Assembly (NCBI RefSeq): GCF_964340395.1
Contig: NC_135555.1
Coordinates: 22,098,725-22,162,724, forward strand
Length of the DNA stretch: 64,000 bases
From: Glandiceps talaboti
Lineage: Eukaryota > Hemichordata > Enteropneusta > Spengelidae
Direction: 5' to 3'
Positions 51,651 through 60,359 of the stretch are shown piece after piece. Below the pieces are notes generated by a model. It did no database searches. It was not told the origin of the DNA and worked only from the letters and a program-made list of their open reading frames with translations. Numbering within the stretch: position 1 is the first letter of the stretch; each line of letters begins with the position of its first letter. The position numbers and the translations under genes are program-made.

Positions 51651-52161
51651 CATTACACAGCTATCTGTAGAGTCTTTGCTTCTGAGTTAAAATATATTTG
51701 TTCACACACACAGTTAGAATGAGTTATTGTAACAAATACATGTTACTAAAGATGAAAAAGCTATACACAAATACGTGCAGCGCATCCAATATATGATGAA
51801 AACCTATCACTTATAATTCAAAACCGTAACATAACATAACATTGCTAAAGAATAATATTTATACACTCAAAACACAAACATGAGGCAGATCTTGTCAAGT
51901 TGTTCAGCATTTTCGCATATCACAAAAAATGAATTTGCTGATGGCTGAGTAAGACGGGATTCAATTCTGACAAGTATCGGGACAAAGTTCAGAATCGAGT
52001 CTCGACTTACACCGTCTGCAGTCACCAAGTTGTTCCGGCCGGCCCGGGTTACAATGCCGTCGATAAGTCAAGTCTTTTAAGTTTCCGAACTTAACTAACT
52101 TACCTAGATCGAACACAATTAAGGCTGGGACCACGGAAGGAAAAATAACGCTGGAAGCCAT
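12896..52161 (-). CDS. MDP1: Magnesium-dependent phosphatase 1 (MDP1), partial gene with exon 3 in four copies
   Basis: Minus-strand exons at 52104-52161, 50950-51010, four identical copies of exon 3 (49899-50000, 36537-36638, 24380-24481, 13912-14013) and exon 4 at 12896-13003. Together they encode [56 protein letters not shown]...[24 protein letters not shown]...[11 protein letters not shown]. This matches animal MDP1, a HAD-superfamily Mg-dependent phosphatase with protein-tyrosine and sugar/fructosamine phosphatase activity in the family. Motif I (DxDxT: DLDYT) spans the exon 1/2 junction, and motif II Ser (AAASR) ends exon 3. The last exon with the FFDD(E) metal-binding motif was not found in the window. 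All exon phases are compatible. The gene is spread out by a segmental duplication of exon 3 with its flanks. Confidence 0.92.
13252..13521. repeat. 39-bp minisatellite A, unit 1 (7 copies)
   Basis: Unit of the type gtttgtctatcttagttagc-cgatagcacattttccaca, 7 copies with cga/caa variants. The first copy carries an extra ta (gtttgtatctatctt). Confidence 0.95.
13601..13890 (+). mobile_element. tRNA-derived SINE, unit 1
   Basis: The head has a pol III A box-like TGGTCAAGTGGTTAG (13611) and B box GGTTCGAACCC about 50 bp on. The body carries CCCCGGGTACTTCGGTTTCC, which resembles the conserved central domain of several invertebrate SINE families (from memory, not checked). The tail is AT-rich (attattcgctat). 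It is not a functional tRNA gene: no cloverleaf acceptor stem is evident. It lies in the MDP1 intron beside exon 3. Confidence 0.8.
13912..14013 (-). CDS. MDP1: MDP1 exon 3, copy 1 (nearest exon 4)
   Basis: Identical 102-bp exon in duplication unit 1, intact splice sites. It is the copy closest to exon 4 (12896-13003), so the simplest transcript would join exon 2 to one of the four copies and then exon 4. Confidence 0.88.
14740..15360. repeat. About 114-bp tandem repeats, six degenerate copies
   Basis: The core ttggctgttgctatgggcgt recurs near 14752, 14868, 14981, 15095, 15211 and 15323, with ttgcatacattttttgaatg between. All copies lie in the unit 1 insertion. Confidence 0.88.
15906..15980. 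repeat. CA then GACA microsatellite
   Basis: About 28 CA dinucleotides with one interruption, then four GACA, just before the terminal hairpin of the unit 1 insertion. Confidence 0.95.
16138..16640. repeat. 33-bp minisatellite B, unit 1 (about 15 copies)
   Basis: Unit of the type ttacacattagggcagccc-tatttcattctatg. Each copy contains the near-palindrome TAGGGCAGCCCTA. Because 33 is divisible by 3, the plus strand stays open as ([11 protein letters not shown])n for 181 codons from 16115. I see no evidence that it is translated. Confidence 0.95.
16641..20640. other. Unrecognised DNA of the BC block, unit 1
   Basis: Present nearly unchanged in unit 2 (25712-29730) and unit 3 (37706-41620). It holds a palindrome TCTCAGCCATAATGGCTGAGA near 18228-18248 with a direct repeat GAGAGTCATTCTCAGCCA, a poly-G tract of variable length (18587, 27654, 39652), ATTGG/CCAAT-like motifs near 19550-19595, and a plus-strand open frame (19879-20256). 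No known protein or exon was recognised. Unit 3 lacks about 119 bp at 40213. Confidence 0.5.
20640..21085. mobile_element. Hairpin-ended repeat, unit 1
   Basis: Contains two degenerate direct segments (aaaaaatcataaaaaattga type) and ends in the stem-loop AGCTACGCTTTCAG-(6 nt)-CTGACAGCGGAGCT (21043-21076) followed by an A run. The design resembles the 3' end of the unit 1 insertion at 15993-16026, which suggests related non-autonomous elements. Left border uncertain. Copies inherited in units 2 (to 30167) and 3 (to 42053). Confidence 0.5.
22070..22190 (-). CDS. EF-hand-like protein, first coding exon, unit 1
   Basis: 121 coding bp with ATG at 22190 and a strong donor (TCAA-gtaagt). It encodes [20 protein letters not shown], then [20 protein letters not shown], ending one base into the next codon. 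[14 protein letters not shown] resembles an EF-hand loop (D at position 1, S at 5, G at 6, I at 8) and the N-terminal exon of ciliary EF-hand proteins; the exact gene is not recognised. No downstream exon was found. Its end phase (1 base) does not fit MDP1 exon 3 or exon 4, and both junctions would hit stops. It is therefore either the start of another gene whose other exons are elsewhere, or an orphan exon carried by the BC block. Confidence 0.6.
22168..22350. repeat. 110-bp tandem duplication of the EF-hand start region
   Basis: The stretch attgatagatctttcaggca (22170) recurs as attgatagttctttcaggca 110 bp further right, each followed by a tttcccttttattc-agtaaacataaac segment. On the minus strand the upstream copy also starts MMPERTINV but stops after 22 codons, before the main ATG. 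Also present in units 2 and 3. Confidence 0.8.
22560..22665 (+). mobile_element. SINE or LINE 3' remnant with ATT tail
   Basis: Ends atggcgctttacaagtgata followed by (TTA)n, a 3' end type shared by many invertebrate SINE/LINE families (from memory). No tRNA-like head seen. Copies at about 31640-31740 and 43525-43625. Confidence 0.4.
22965..23700. repeat. Satellite C, unit 1
   Basis: About 85-110-bp units: tctagagttgcacgaaatac, attctatttctcggcgatgg, tccgggtagcttgcatttaa, then a variable number of the 9-mer tttaataca. Unit length varies with the inner 9-mer count. All copies here are in one orientation. Confidence 0.95.
23796..23980. repeat. 39-bp minisatellite A, unit 2 (5 copies)
   Basis: Same 39-bp unit, 5 copies, directly after satellite C across the unit junction. 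Confidence 0.93.
24067..24359 (+). mobile_element. tRNA-derived SINE, unit 2
   Basis: Copy of the unit 1 SINE inherited by segmental duplication (same position relative to exon 3). A box TGGTCGAGTGGTTAG, B box GGTTCGAACCC. Shares gtttgtacacctcttaaccc with unit 3. Confidence 0.8.
24380..24481 (-). CDS. MDP1: MDP1 exon 3, copy 2
   Basis: Identical 102-bp exon in duplication unit 2. The donor is gtatct instead of gtattt, the only splice-site difference seen among the four copies. Confidence 0.85.
25181..25711. repeat. 33-bp minisatellite B, unit 2 (about 16 copies)
   Basis: Same unit as in unit 1, copy number and variant order changed (HSM, NSM, QAM, HSI and APLF variants in protein terms). 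Confidence 0.95.
29715..30167. mobile_element. Hairpin-ended repeat, unit 2
   Basis: Copy of the unit 1 element by segmental duplication, same terminal stem-loop with small changes (gctttcgctgacagtggagct). Confidence 0.5.
31152..31272 (-). CDS. EF-hand-like protein, first coding exon, unit 2
   Basis: Same exon with the same 40 residues as unit 1, intact ATG and donor. Confidence 0.58.
32011..32440. other. 430-bp segment kept in units 2 and 3, lost in unit 1
   Basis: Units 2 and 3 (43897-44327) have this stretch between aatgtccctc and gcttagcaataccc; unit 1 joins the two directly at 22932. It lies upstream of the EF-hand exon on the minus strand, so it could carry its promoter. No clear promoter motif was recognised. 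Confidence 0.7.
32480..35860. repeat. Satellite C, unit 2, with inverted middle part
   Basis: About 3.4 kb of the same satellite. Between about 33130 and 33940 the repeats run in the opposite orientation and carry a diverged middle segment (aatgcaaggtcccgtaccgt-ctcccgatactagaatgtat). Before and after, the orientation is as in unit 1. Confidence 0.95.
33130..33940. repeat. Inverted satellite C subarray, unit 2
   Basis: Units aatgtattaaatgcaaggtc ... tttcgtgcaactctagaatg are the reverse complement of the flanking repeats at their ends (TGCACGAAATACATT, TCTAGAGTTGCA) but not in the centre. A switch point lies at 33125-33145 (aatgcatttaaatgtatt palindrome). Confidence 0.9.
35955..36141. repeat. 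39-bp minisatellite A, unit 3 (5 copies)
   Basis: Same 39-bp unit, 5 copies; the second reads atatcacatttt, a variant shared with unit 4. Confidence 0.93.
36227..36517 (+). mobile_element. tRNA-derived SINE, unit 3
   Basis: Copy of the same SINE; head variant as in unit 2, 3' half closer to units 1 and 4 (gccaaacaatgcagg). Confidence 0.8.
36537..36638 (-). CDS. MDP1: MDP1 exon 3, copy 3
   Basis: Identical 102-bp exon with intact splice sites (tag before, gtattt after), in duplication unit 3. Whether it is used is unknown. Skipping or including it leaves the frame intact, because phases are 2 and 2. Confidence 0.85.
37344..37705. repeat. 33-bp minisatellite B, unit 3 (about 11 copies)
   Basis: Same unit, shortened by loss of internal copies relative to units 1 and 2. 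Confidence 0.95.
41603..42053. mobile_element. Hairpin-ended repeat, unit 3
   Basis: Copy of the same element; stem-loop intact (gctttcgctgacagcggagct). Confidence 0.5.
43039..43159 (-). CDS. EF-hand-like protein, first coding exon, unit 3
   Basis: Same exon; one replacement relative to units 1 and 2 (Arg23 to Cys, RRARV to RRACV). ATG and donor intact. Confidence 0.58.
45010..45548. repeat. Inverted satellite C subarray, unit 3
   Basis: Same inverted, centre-diverged repeat type as 33130-33940, with fewer copies; both switch points are conserved. Confidence 0.9.
45798..47345 (-). mobile_element. 5'-truncated non-LTR retrotransposon (CR1/L2/Rex-like) in satellite C
   Basis: It interrupts satellite C in unit 3 only. 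The 3' end, on the left, is a (CATAT)n tail (45798-45822 as gatat repeats on the plus strand); the 5' end is cut within the RT coding part at 47345. The flanks read aatacat on the left and atacattctag on the right, so a short duplication of atacat is possible. The RT frame is open throughout, so the insertion is recent. It happened after unit 3 arose, because units 1 and 2 lack it. Confidence 0.9.
45955..47346 (-). CDS. Reverse transcriptase fragment of the inserted LINE
   Basis: About 463 codons without a stop. Motifs in order: [36 protein letters not shown] (RT motif 1 region), [15 protein letters not shown] (motif A), [32 protein letters not shown] (motif C, FADD), [31 protein letters not shown], then the C-terminal thumb-like part. 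The FADD and YSSAFNTI forms are typical of CR1/L2/Rex-like LINEs. The endonuclease domain is missing and there is no native start, so this is a dead 5'-truncated copy. Confidence 0.9.
   Translation of the reverse strand: MFEVSHEDTHRVLSKLKVKKAPGPDGISPRLLRSCRDELCEIICAIFNWSLKICYVPNILKKAIIIPVPKRSPVTCLNDYRPVALTSIVMKCLETLVSQYIRSKLPPSLDPYQFAYRKNRSVEDAISLALFNVTSFLDQKIPNYSRLLFIDYSSAFNTISPFRLYDKLISLGLTASICKWVLHFLLDRSQVVKIGNNYSKSLVLNTGTPQGCNLSPMLYSLFTHDCVTVSDNNFIIKFADDTTVGGLIKNDETSYRNEVNSIITWCSENNLELNVKKTKEIIVDFRRNPSDIVPLVINNSEVEIVQYFKFLGVYLSADLKWEINTDHIVKKAQKRLFFLRRLRSFRVSQGLLIKFYRVVIESVLTLSIIVWWGNATVDDRKRLNRIVNTASSIIGCQLPFLNELYNAQVKKRAQSIVKDDFHPARNLFQLMRSGERYRSIKSGSNRTLFSFYPTAVRTLNESI
49317..49503. 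repeat. 39-bp minisatellite A, unit 4 (5 copies)
   Basis: Same 39-bp unit, 5 copies, at the start of the partial unit. Confidence 0.93.
49588..49878 (+). mobile_element. tRNA-derived SINE, unit 4
   Basis: Copy of the same SINE; head variant (gctcatacgcttcttacccc) shared with unit 1. Confidence 0.8.
49899..50000 (-). CDS. MDP1: MDP1 exon 3, copy 4 (nearest exon 2)
   Basis: 102-bp exon, acceptor tggtag, donor gtattt. It encodes (R)[19 protein letters not shown] and then [14 protein letters not shown](R). Phase 2 at both ends. The DRR..., L.QDV and AAASR pattern matches MDP1. It contains HAD motif II Ser/Arg. The nucleotide sequence is identical to the other three copies. Confidence 0.93.
50692..50771. 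repeat. TGCA/TGTA microsatellite at the end of unit 4
   Basis: About five TGCA then about fifteen TGTA units, 25 bp after the point where unit 4 stops matching the other units. Confidence 0.95.
50950..51010 (-). CDS. MDP1: MDP1 exon 2
   Basis: 61-bp exon, acceptor tttcag, donor gtatgt. It encodes (D)[19 protein letters not shown] and ends two bases into an Arg codon. [11 protein letters not shown] is the MDP1 signature next to the catalytic aspartates. Confidence 0.95.
51567..51646. repeat. AT microsatellite, 80 bp
   Basis: About forty AT dinucleotides without interruption, in MDP1 intron 1. Confidence 0.97.
52104..52161 (-). CDS. MDP1: MDP1 exon 1 with start codon
   Basis: 58 coding bp: ATG at 52161, then [19 protein letters not shown] plus the first base of Asp; donor gtaagt. 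VFDL-D carries the HAD nucleophile Asp and, with exon 2, completes DLDYT. This ATG gives the length expected of MDP1 N-termini. A 4-codon upstream frame (52174-52188) precedes it. Confidence 0.9.
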
Positions 52162-54490
52162 TCCAAATATTAATCAGAAGTGCGCCATCGCAGGTGACCT
52201 ATGTCAATGTTGACCGTGATGATAGCGGCTACTGACTACCGACCGGTGTATTTTAACTTTCCGTCGACATCGATCACTGTATCATAATTCAATTTAACAG
52301 AATATGTGTCTTCAATACTTTGTAAGCGGATGGAGATCCTCACGGATTCAAGGCTATCCTTTGTAGCGTTTTCTTTGTAACCATTTCTTACTAGTAATAT
52401 AAGATAGTATACCTCAAATTTTTTTCTCTCAGTGTTTTGGTGTTGTTGTCGATAAGTGAGGAAATGGTCACCACATCCACACGATACCGTTTCTGTAATT
52501 CTCATCTCCCCTCCAGTCGTTAATTTTCCTTCTTTGAAGGATTTTTTAAAAAAAAAATCTCAACATATGCCAAAATTACGCCAATCGGTGTTTAATATAA
52601 AGTAATAACTACAGTACAGACCCACCTCAATTCCGCAAAATATATAATTAAATAATTGAAAATCTTTCATTTAATTTAAATCTTGCATCTTAATTGATCA
52701 ATATTAAATACATTCTTAGGATGAGTACGGATTCTGTAAAATCGCCTTGAACTATACAGTTCTTACTTTAGGAGGTTGCCAAGGCAACTCTTCCGTTCCA
52801 GATGTCATTTCAATTTCAAGTTCATTGGTACAAATCATTACAAAGAAAGGGTATACATACAGAATTGAATACTATGTCGCTCTTTTAAACAATGTTGATA
52901 GCACAACGTGAAGGCTGGAAAGTTTGTCGCAACAGAAATAGTGGATCCGAATATCGCACAACATACTTTAAGCATACTTTTTACCGTTTCTTTTTGGTAA
53001 GGGTTGTTTTGTGTGTTTTGAGATGTAAGAGTGAGATGAGCACTCAACATTTATTGTTACGAGTACTTTACATGCCGAAATACAAAAAATAAAACTACAT
53101 ATGTTGTTGGGAAATTGTTTAATAAAACGATGCATATTGTTGAGTGTGCCATCTCACCTTATCATTCACATTGTCCGTGAATGGTAGCAGTGCAATCTGA
53201 TTAAAATCCGATGTGGTGAAAGCGGCTAGATGTCCTTATTTACCTCTATTCATCGTATTGTGACGTTTGTTTTGTTCGGAGTGATCGCCGCCTTCCCACA
53301 TCTGAACCAGTGTAATCTACAATCCCATTTGAATCTCGCGCTTTTGAATAGCCAATTAGGACGAGCGTTACGTTGGCAGCTTCAAACACTGGAGAAATTG
53401 AAATGGATGTTTTGCAAACAGCAGGACACCACTTCCCATTAAAGTGTACATGCAAAGGTTGATGATTTTTTTCGTAATTATGTTTATTTTGCCATAAAAA
53501 TAAATGCAATTGCATTCATACCTCTAAATATTGCGCGCATTGGTAAGAAAGTCGCAAAAATACTTGCCCCCTTAATCCCCTGTGCTTCGACTAACTTCGG
53601 CACCTCAACCAGCTCACGAAAGGTGTCGAGGCCCCACGTGTTACAAAAGCCTTCTAAGCCTTTGTGTAATGTTTACTTATGAATTACTAATTACGCTTGC
53701 CATATAAGGCATGTTCATATTGCTTTTTTCGTGGGTTTTTATCTCCGGCGTAAATAGGTGAGAACGATTAGTAAACAGAGGGGATCAGCTGTATGTGTTC
53801 ACACACACAATGTGACACCATTATCCGCCGGCGTAAACGATAAGTTCAACGATAAGTGCATAGTGCGATCATTGTAAACAACATGAGTTGTAGAGACTGC
53901 CTTGTGTTTTTTATTGCTGTTTATTGCTGTGTACGTTCATGCGTTCGAGAAATAAGCGAAGATGTCTTGTCAGATCTCATGCATGTTAACAATTTCACTC
54001 GTCGTCGCGTCGTGATGCCCAGTTTAACTTTTATTTCGACAAGCCACGCAACACGCTCGACGTTGACATGTCGACCAACGTGAATTCATGTGTTTTCTAT
54101 TCGTACAAATTCTGAATTCAGTCACACCAGTTGTTACCTCTTTCGCTGTTGTGGACCATGGGTGTATTACTATTAGCGTCTCTTCTCAAATAATGGTAGT
54201 TTGTCGACATAGTACAGCCATGGTTCTACTTCCATGGTACAGCAAATAGCCTACACGGCGGAGAACCACCGCCGGTTTCAGTATGAGTAAACGGCAAATA
54301 ACTAATTTCTTTTCTCCGGCTAGTAAGCCAGGTAGGAGTGATGGAAATGGTGAACAACCCGCTAATGAAAAAAATAATATCGCAACGAGACCGCAGGCAA
54401 ATTCTGCCTTCCGAAATACTTTCCACGCAAGGCCTTTCGTTGTTATGGCGGGGGTGACCCTAAAACGAATGACAACCTGAATGACGGAAA
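52162..54490. other. Upstream side of MDP1, unassigned
   Basis: Should contain the MDP1 promoter; no TATA box is obvious. Near 53340-53380 there are CCAAT-type motifs in both orientations (gccaatta, cgttggc), and CACGTG occurs near 53635. Open frames occur at 52236-52505 (minus), 53856-54083 (plus, begins MSCRDCLVFFIAVYCC) and 54283-54480 (plus, begins MSKRQITNFFSPASKP). The last resembles the N-terminus of hAT/ZMYM-type zinc-finger proteins but is too short to assign. Confidence 0.4.
52174..52188 (-). other. Short upstream open frame before MDP1
   Basis: On the minus strand ATGGCGCACTTCTGA (M-A-H-F-stop) lies 12 bp before the MDP1 start. It is only relevant if transcription begins upstream of 52188. 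Confidence 0.4.
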
Positions 54491-57400
54491 ACGAATGACA
54501 GCATTTCTAGGTGGTAAACAGTGGAATGACACCCTTTTCTACACTCAGTTAGTTGAATGACACCCTCTGCACTGTAGAACCAGTGGAATGACAGCCGCCA
54601 CTCTATAAAATAAGTGGAATGACAGCATTTTTAATGCTTTGGAACTGGAATGACAGCATTTCTAGGTGGTAAACAGTGGAATGACACCCTTTTCTACATT
54701 CAGTTAGTTGAATGACACCCTCTGCACTGTAGAACCACTGGAATGACAGCCGCCACTCTATAAAATAAGTGGAATGACAGCGATTTAATGCTTTGGAACT
54801 GGAATGACAGCATTTCCAGGTGGTAAACAGTGGAATGACACCCTTTTCTACAATCAGTTAGTTGAATGACACACTCTGCACTGTAGAACCACTGGAATGA
54901 CAGCCGCCACTCTATAAAATAAGTGGAATGACAGCATTTTCAATGCTTTGGAACTGGAATGACAGCATTTCCAGGTGGTAAACAGTGGAATGACACCCTT
55001 TTCTACAATCAGTTAGTTGAATGACACACTCTGCACTGTAGAACCACTGGAATGACAGCCGCCACTCTATAAAATAAGTGGAATGACAGCATTTTCAATG
55101 CTTTAGAACTGGAATGACAGCATTTCTAGGTGGTAAACAGTGGAATGACACCCTTTTCTACACTCAGTTAGTTGAATGACACCCTCTGCACTGTAGAACC
55201 AGTGGAATGACAGCCGCCACTCTATAAAATAAGTGGAATGACAGCATTTTTAATGCTTTGGAACTGGAATGACAGCATTTCTAGGTGGTAAACAGTGGAA
55301 TGACACCCTTTTCTACATTCAGTTAGTTGAATGACACCCTCTGCACTGTAGAACCACTGGAATGACAGCCCCCACTCTATAAAATAAGTGGAATGACAGC
55401 GATTTAATGCTTTGGAACTGGAATGACAGCATTTCCAGGTGGTAAACAGTGGAATGACACCCTTTTCTACAATCAGTTAGTTGAATGACACACTCTGCAC
55501 TGTAGAACCACTGGAATGACAGCCGCCACTCTATAAAATAAGTGGAATGACAGCATTTTCAATGCTTTAGAACTGGAATGACAGCATTTCTAGGTGGTAA
55601 ACAGTGGAATGACACCCTTTTCTACAATCAGTTAGTTGAATGACACACTCTGCACTGTAGAACCACTGGAATGACAGCCCCCACTCTATAAAATAAGTGG
55701 AATGACAGCATTTTCAATGCTTTGGAACTGGAATGACAGCATTTCCAGGTGGTAAACAGTGGAATGACACCCTTTTCTACAATCAGTTAGTTGAATGACA
55801 CACTCTGCACTGTAGAACCACTGGAATGACAGCCGCCACTCTATAAAATAAGTGGAATGACAGCATTTTCAATGCTTTAGAACTGGAATGACAGCATTTC
55901 TAGGTGGTAAACAGTGGAATGACACCCTTTTCTACAATCAGTTAGTTGAATGACACCCTCTGCACTGTAGAACCAGTGGAATGACAGCCGCCACTCTATA
56001 AAATAAGTGGAATGACAGCATTTTTAATGCTTTGGAACTGGAATGACAGCATTTCTAGGTGGTAAACAGTGGAATGACACCCTTTTCTACATTCAGTTAG
56101 TTGAATGACACCCTCTGCACTGTAGAACCACTGGAATGACAGCCCCCACTCTATAAAATAAGTGGAATGACAGCGATTTAATGCTTTGGAACTGGAATGA
56201 CAGCATTTCCAGGTGGTAAACAGTGGAATGACACCCTTTTCTACAATCAGTTAGTTGAATGACACACTCTGCACTGTAGAACCACTGGAATGACAGCCGC
56301 CACTCTATAAAATAAGTGGAATGACAGCATTTTCAATGCTTTAGAACTGGAATGACAGCATTTCTAGGTGGTAAACAGTGGAATGACACCCTTTTCTACA
56401 ATCAGTTAGTTGAATGACACACTCTGCACTGTAGAACCACTGGAATGACAGCCCCCACTCTATAAAATAAGTGGAATGACAGCATTTTCAATGCTTTGGA
56501 ACTGGAATGACAGCATTTCCAGGTGGTAAACAGTGGAATGACACCCTTTTCTACAATCAGTTAGTTGAATGACACACTCTGCACTGTAGAACCACTGGAA
56601 TGACAGCCGCCACTCTATAAAATAAGTGGAATGACAGCATTTTCAATGCTTTAGAACTGGAATGACAGCATTTCTAGGTGGTAAACAGTGGAATGACACC
56701 CTTTTCTACAATCAGTTAGTTGAATGACACCCTCTGCACTGTAGAACCAGTGGAATGACAGCCGCCACTCTATAAAATAAGTGGAATGACAGCATTTTTA
56801 ATGCTTTGGAACTGGAATGACAGCATTTCTAGGTGGTAAACAGTGGAATGACACCCTTTTCTACACTCAGTTAGTTGAATGACACCCTCTGCACTGTAAA
56901 ACCAGTGGAATGACAGCCGCCACTCTATAAAATAAGTGGAATGACAGCATTTTTAATGCTTTGGAACTGGAATGACAGCATTTCTAGGTGGTAAACAGTG
57001 GAATGACACCCTTTTCTACACTCAGTTAGTTGAATGACACCCTCTGCACTGTAGAACCAGTGGAATGACAGCCGCCACTCTATAAAATAAGTGGAATGAC
57101 AGCATTTTTAATGCTTTGGAACTGGAATGACAGCATTTCTAGGTGGTAAACAGTGGAATGACACCCTTTTCTACATTCAGTTAGTTGAATGACACCCTCT
57201 GCACTGTAGAACCACTGGAATGACAGCCGCCACTCTATAAAATAAGTGGAATGACAGCGATTTAATGCTTTGGAACTGGAATGACAGCATTTCTAGGTGG
57301 TAAACAGTGGAATGACACCCTTTTCTACACTCAGTTAGTTGAATGACACCCTCTGCACTGTAGAACCACTGGAATGACAGCCGCCACTCTATAAAATAAG

Positions 57401-58833
57401 TGGAATGACAGCGATTTAATGCTTTGGAACTGGAATGACAGCATTTCCAGGTGGTAAACAGTGGAATGACACCCTTTTCTACAATCAGTTAGTTGAATGA
57501 CACACTCTGCACTGTAGAACCACTGGAATGACAGCCGCCACTCTATAAAATAAGTGGAATGACAGCATTTTCAATGCTTTAGAACTGGAATGACAGCATT
57601 TCTAGGTGGTAAACAGTGGAATGACACCCTTTTCTACAATCAGTTAGTTGAATGACACACTCTGCACTGTAGAACCACTGGAATGACAGCCCCCACTCTA
57701 TAAAATAAGTGGAATGACAGCATTTTCAATGCTTTGGAACTGGAATGACAGCATTTCCAGGTGGTAAACAGTGGAATGACACCCTTTTCTACAATCAGTT
57801 AGTTGAATGACACACTCTGCACTGTAGAACCACTGGAATGACAGCCGCCACTCTATAAAATAAGTGGAATGACAGCATTTTCAATGCTTTAGAACTGGAA
57901 TGACAGCATTTCTAGGTGGTAAACAGTGGAATGACACCCTTTTCTACAATCAGTTAGTTGAATGACACCCTCTGCACTGTAGAACCAGTGGAATGACAGC
58001 CGCCACTCTATAAAATAAGTGGAATGACAGCATTTTTAATGCTTTGGAACTGGAATGACAGCATTTCTAGGTGGTAAACAGTGGAATGACACCCTTTTCT
58101 ACACTCAGTTAGTTGAATGACACCCTCTGCACTGTAGAACCAGTGGAATGACAGCCGCCACTCTATAAAATAAGTGGAATGACAGCATTTTTAATGCTTT
58201 GGAACTGGAATGACAGCATTTCTAGGTGGTAAACAGTGGAATGACACCCTTTTCTACATTCAGTTAGTTGAATGACACCCTCTGCACTGTAGAACCACTG
58301 GAATGACAGCCGCCACTCTATAAAATAAGTGGAATGACAGCGATTTAATGCTTTGGAACTGGAATGACAGCATTTCCAGGTGGTAAACAGTGGAATGACA
58401 CCCTTTTCTACAATCAGTTAGTTGAATGACACACTCTGCACTGTAGAACCAGTGGAATGACAGCCGCCACTCTATAAAATAAGTGGAATGACAGCATTTT
58501 CAATGCTTTAGAACTGGAATGACAGCATTTCTAGGTGGTAAACAGTGGAATGACACCCTTTTCTACAATCAGTTAGTTGAATGACACACTCTGCACTGTA
58601 GAACCACTGGAATGACAGCCCCCACTCTATAAAATAAGTGGAATGACAGCATTTTCAATGCTTTGGAACTGGAATGACAGCATTTCCAGGTGGTAAACAG
58701 TGGAATGACACCCTTTTCTACAATCAGTTAGTTGAATGACACACTCTGCACTGTAGAACCAGTGGAATGACAGCCGCCACTCTATAAAATAAGTGGAATG
58801 ACAGCATATTTAATGCTTTGGAACTGGAATGAA
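54491..58833. repeat. Satellite with 155-bp monomers built from five 31-bp subrepeats
   Basis: About 28 head-to-tail monomers of 155 bp. Each monomer is five 31-bp subrepeats that all begin tggaatgaca or ttgaatgaca and differ in the next 21 bp: gcatttctaggtggtaaaca, cccttttctacactcagtta, ccctctgcactgtagaacca, gccgccactctataaaataa, gcatttttaatgctttggaa. Variant positions (caatcag/cattcag/cactcag, gccgcc/gccccc, cattttcaa/cgattta) repeat in a 5-monomer pattern over part of the array. The divergent leading edge (acgaatgacaacctgaatga near 54474) shows single subrepeats. No stop-free coding frame. Confidence 0.97.
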
Positions 58834-58844
58834 CTGGGGTTACG

Positions 58845-59240
58845 AAGTTCGAGGACTAAAGAATGCTTTCTGGTACCATTTTAATATGTCGAGGTAGTGA
58901 TAATATGAGGTAAAATTTGAATACAAATAAAAGGTAGCAGAGTGGGGATGGGTATAGGGCAAAAAGGGGGCTTGTTACACTCTCCCGCCAAAAGAAATCT
59001 TTAGAATTAGGGGACTCAAAGAATCAAAGAATGCTTCCTGGTGTCAGTTTAACAGGTCGAAGTGGTAATAATACTAATTAAAATTTGAATCAAAATATAA
59101 GGTAGCAATGTGGAGGGTGGGTACAGGAGGGGTTTCCCCCTCCCCCTCCCGCCAACCTAGAATTGTTTGTAAAATTCAAGGACAGAAACTGAAAGATTGA
59201 TATCTGGTGTTTTAATATGTCAAGGTGATAAGCCCGGAGT
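58845..59240. repeat. Degenerate tandem repeat, about 160 bp, 2.5 copies
   Basis: Segments near 58850, 59005 and 59170 share ggact-aaagaatgcttyctggt, ttaatatgtcgaggt, aaaatttgaat and ctcccgcca. Identity is low to moderate. A poly-G tract follows at 59253. Confidence 0.65.
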
Positions 59241-59481
59241 CAGAATTTACGGCGGGGGGGGGGGGAGAAATTCAGTGTGACATGAAAAAAATTGAGAGGC
59301 TCAGTTCAAACGGGGGCTGCGAAAATTCTGATGGTCTTGGGGGAGGGGGATAGTTTGCTCATGATTTGAACAAAATTAAACCTAAGGAGCGGTCGTTTAC
59401 CGAGTAAATAAAAAAAATTCTTCGCCGCGCAATACCTTCTTACAAACCTATATTCGGTGATGAGTTGGGTGACAGCCATGC

Positions 59482-60308
<827 letters not shown>

Positions 60309-60359
60309 TACGGAAGCGTATTAGTGCCAAGTTGTAAGGAAAAAAATAAAATTTAAAAT

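Noticed and set aside
52236-52505. Possible exon MRITETVSCGCGDHFLTYRQ on the minus strand with a gtatac donor
   Set aside because: Lies just upstream of the MDP1 start on the same strand, unrecognised, weak donor; not enough to call a gene.
53230-53515. Overlapping open frames on both strands near CCAAT-like motifs
   Set aside because: No recognisable protein; the sequence looks more like a promoter-type region than coding.
53856-54083. Small secreted protein with signal-like start (MSCRDCLVFFIAVYCC)
   Set aside because: Only the hydrophobic start suggests this; there is no family match or splice support.
54491-58833. CRISPR-like array from the fixed 10-mer and variable 21-mers
   Set aside because: The five 21-bp segments recur in the same order every 155 bp, so they are parts of a monomer, not unique spacers.
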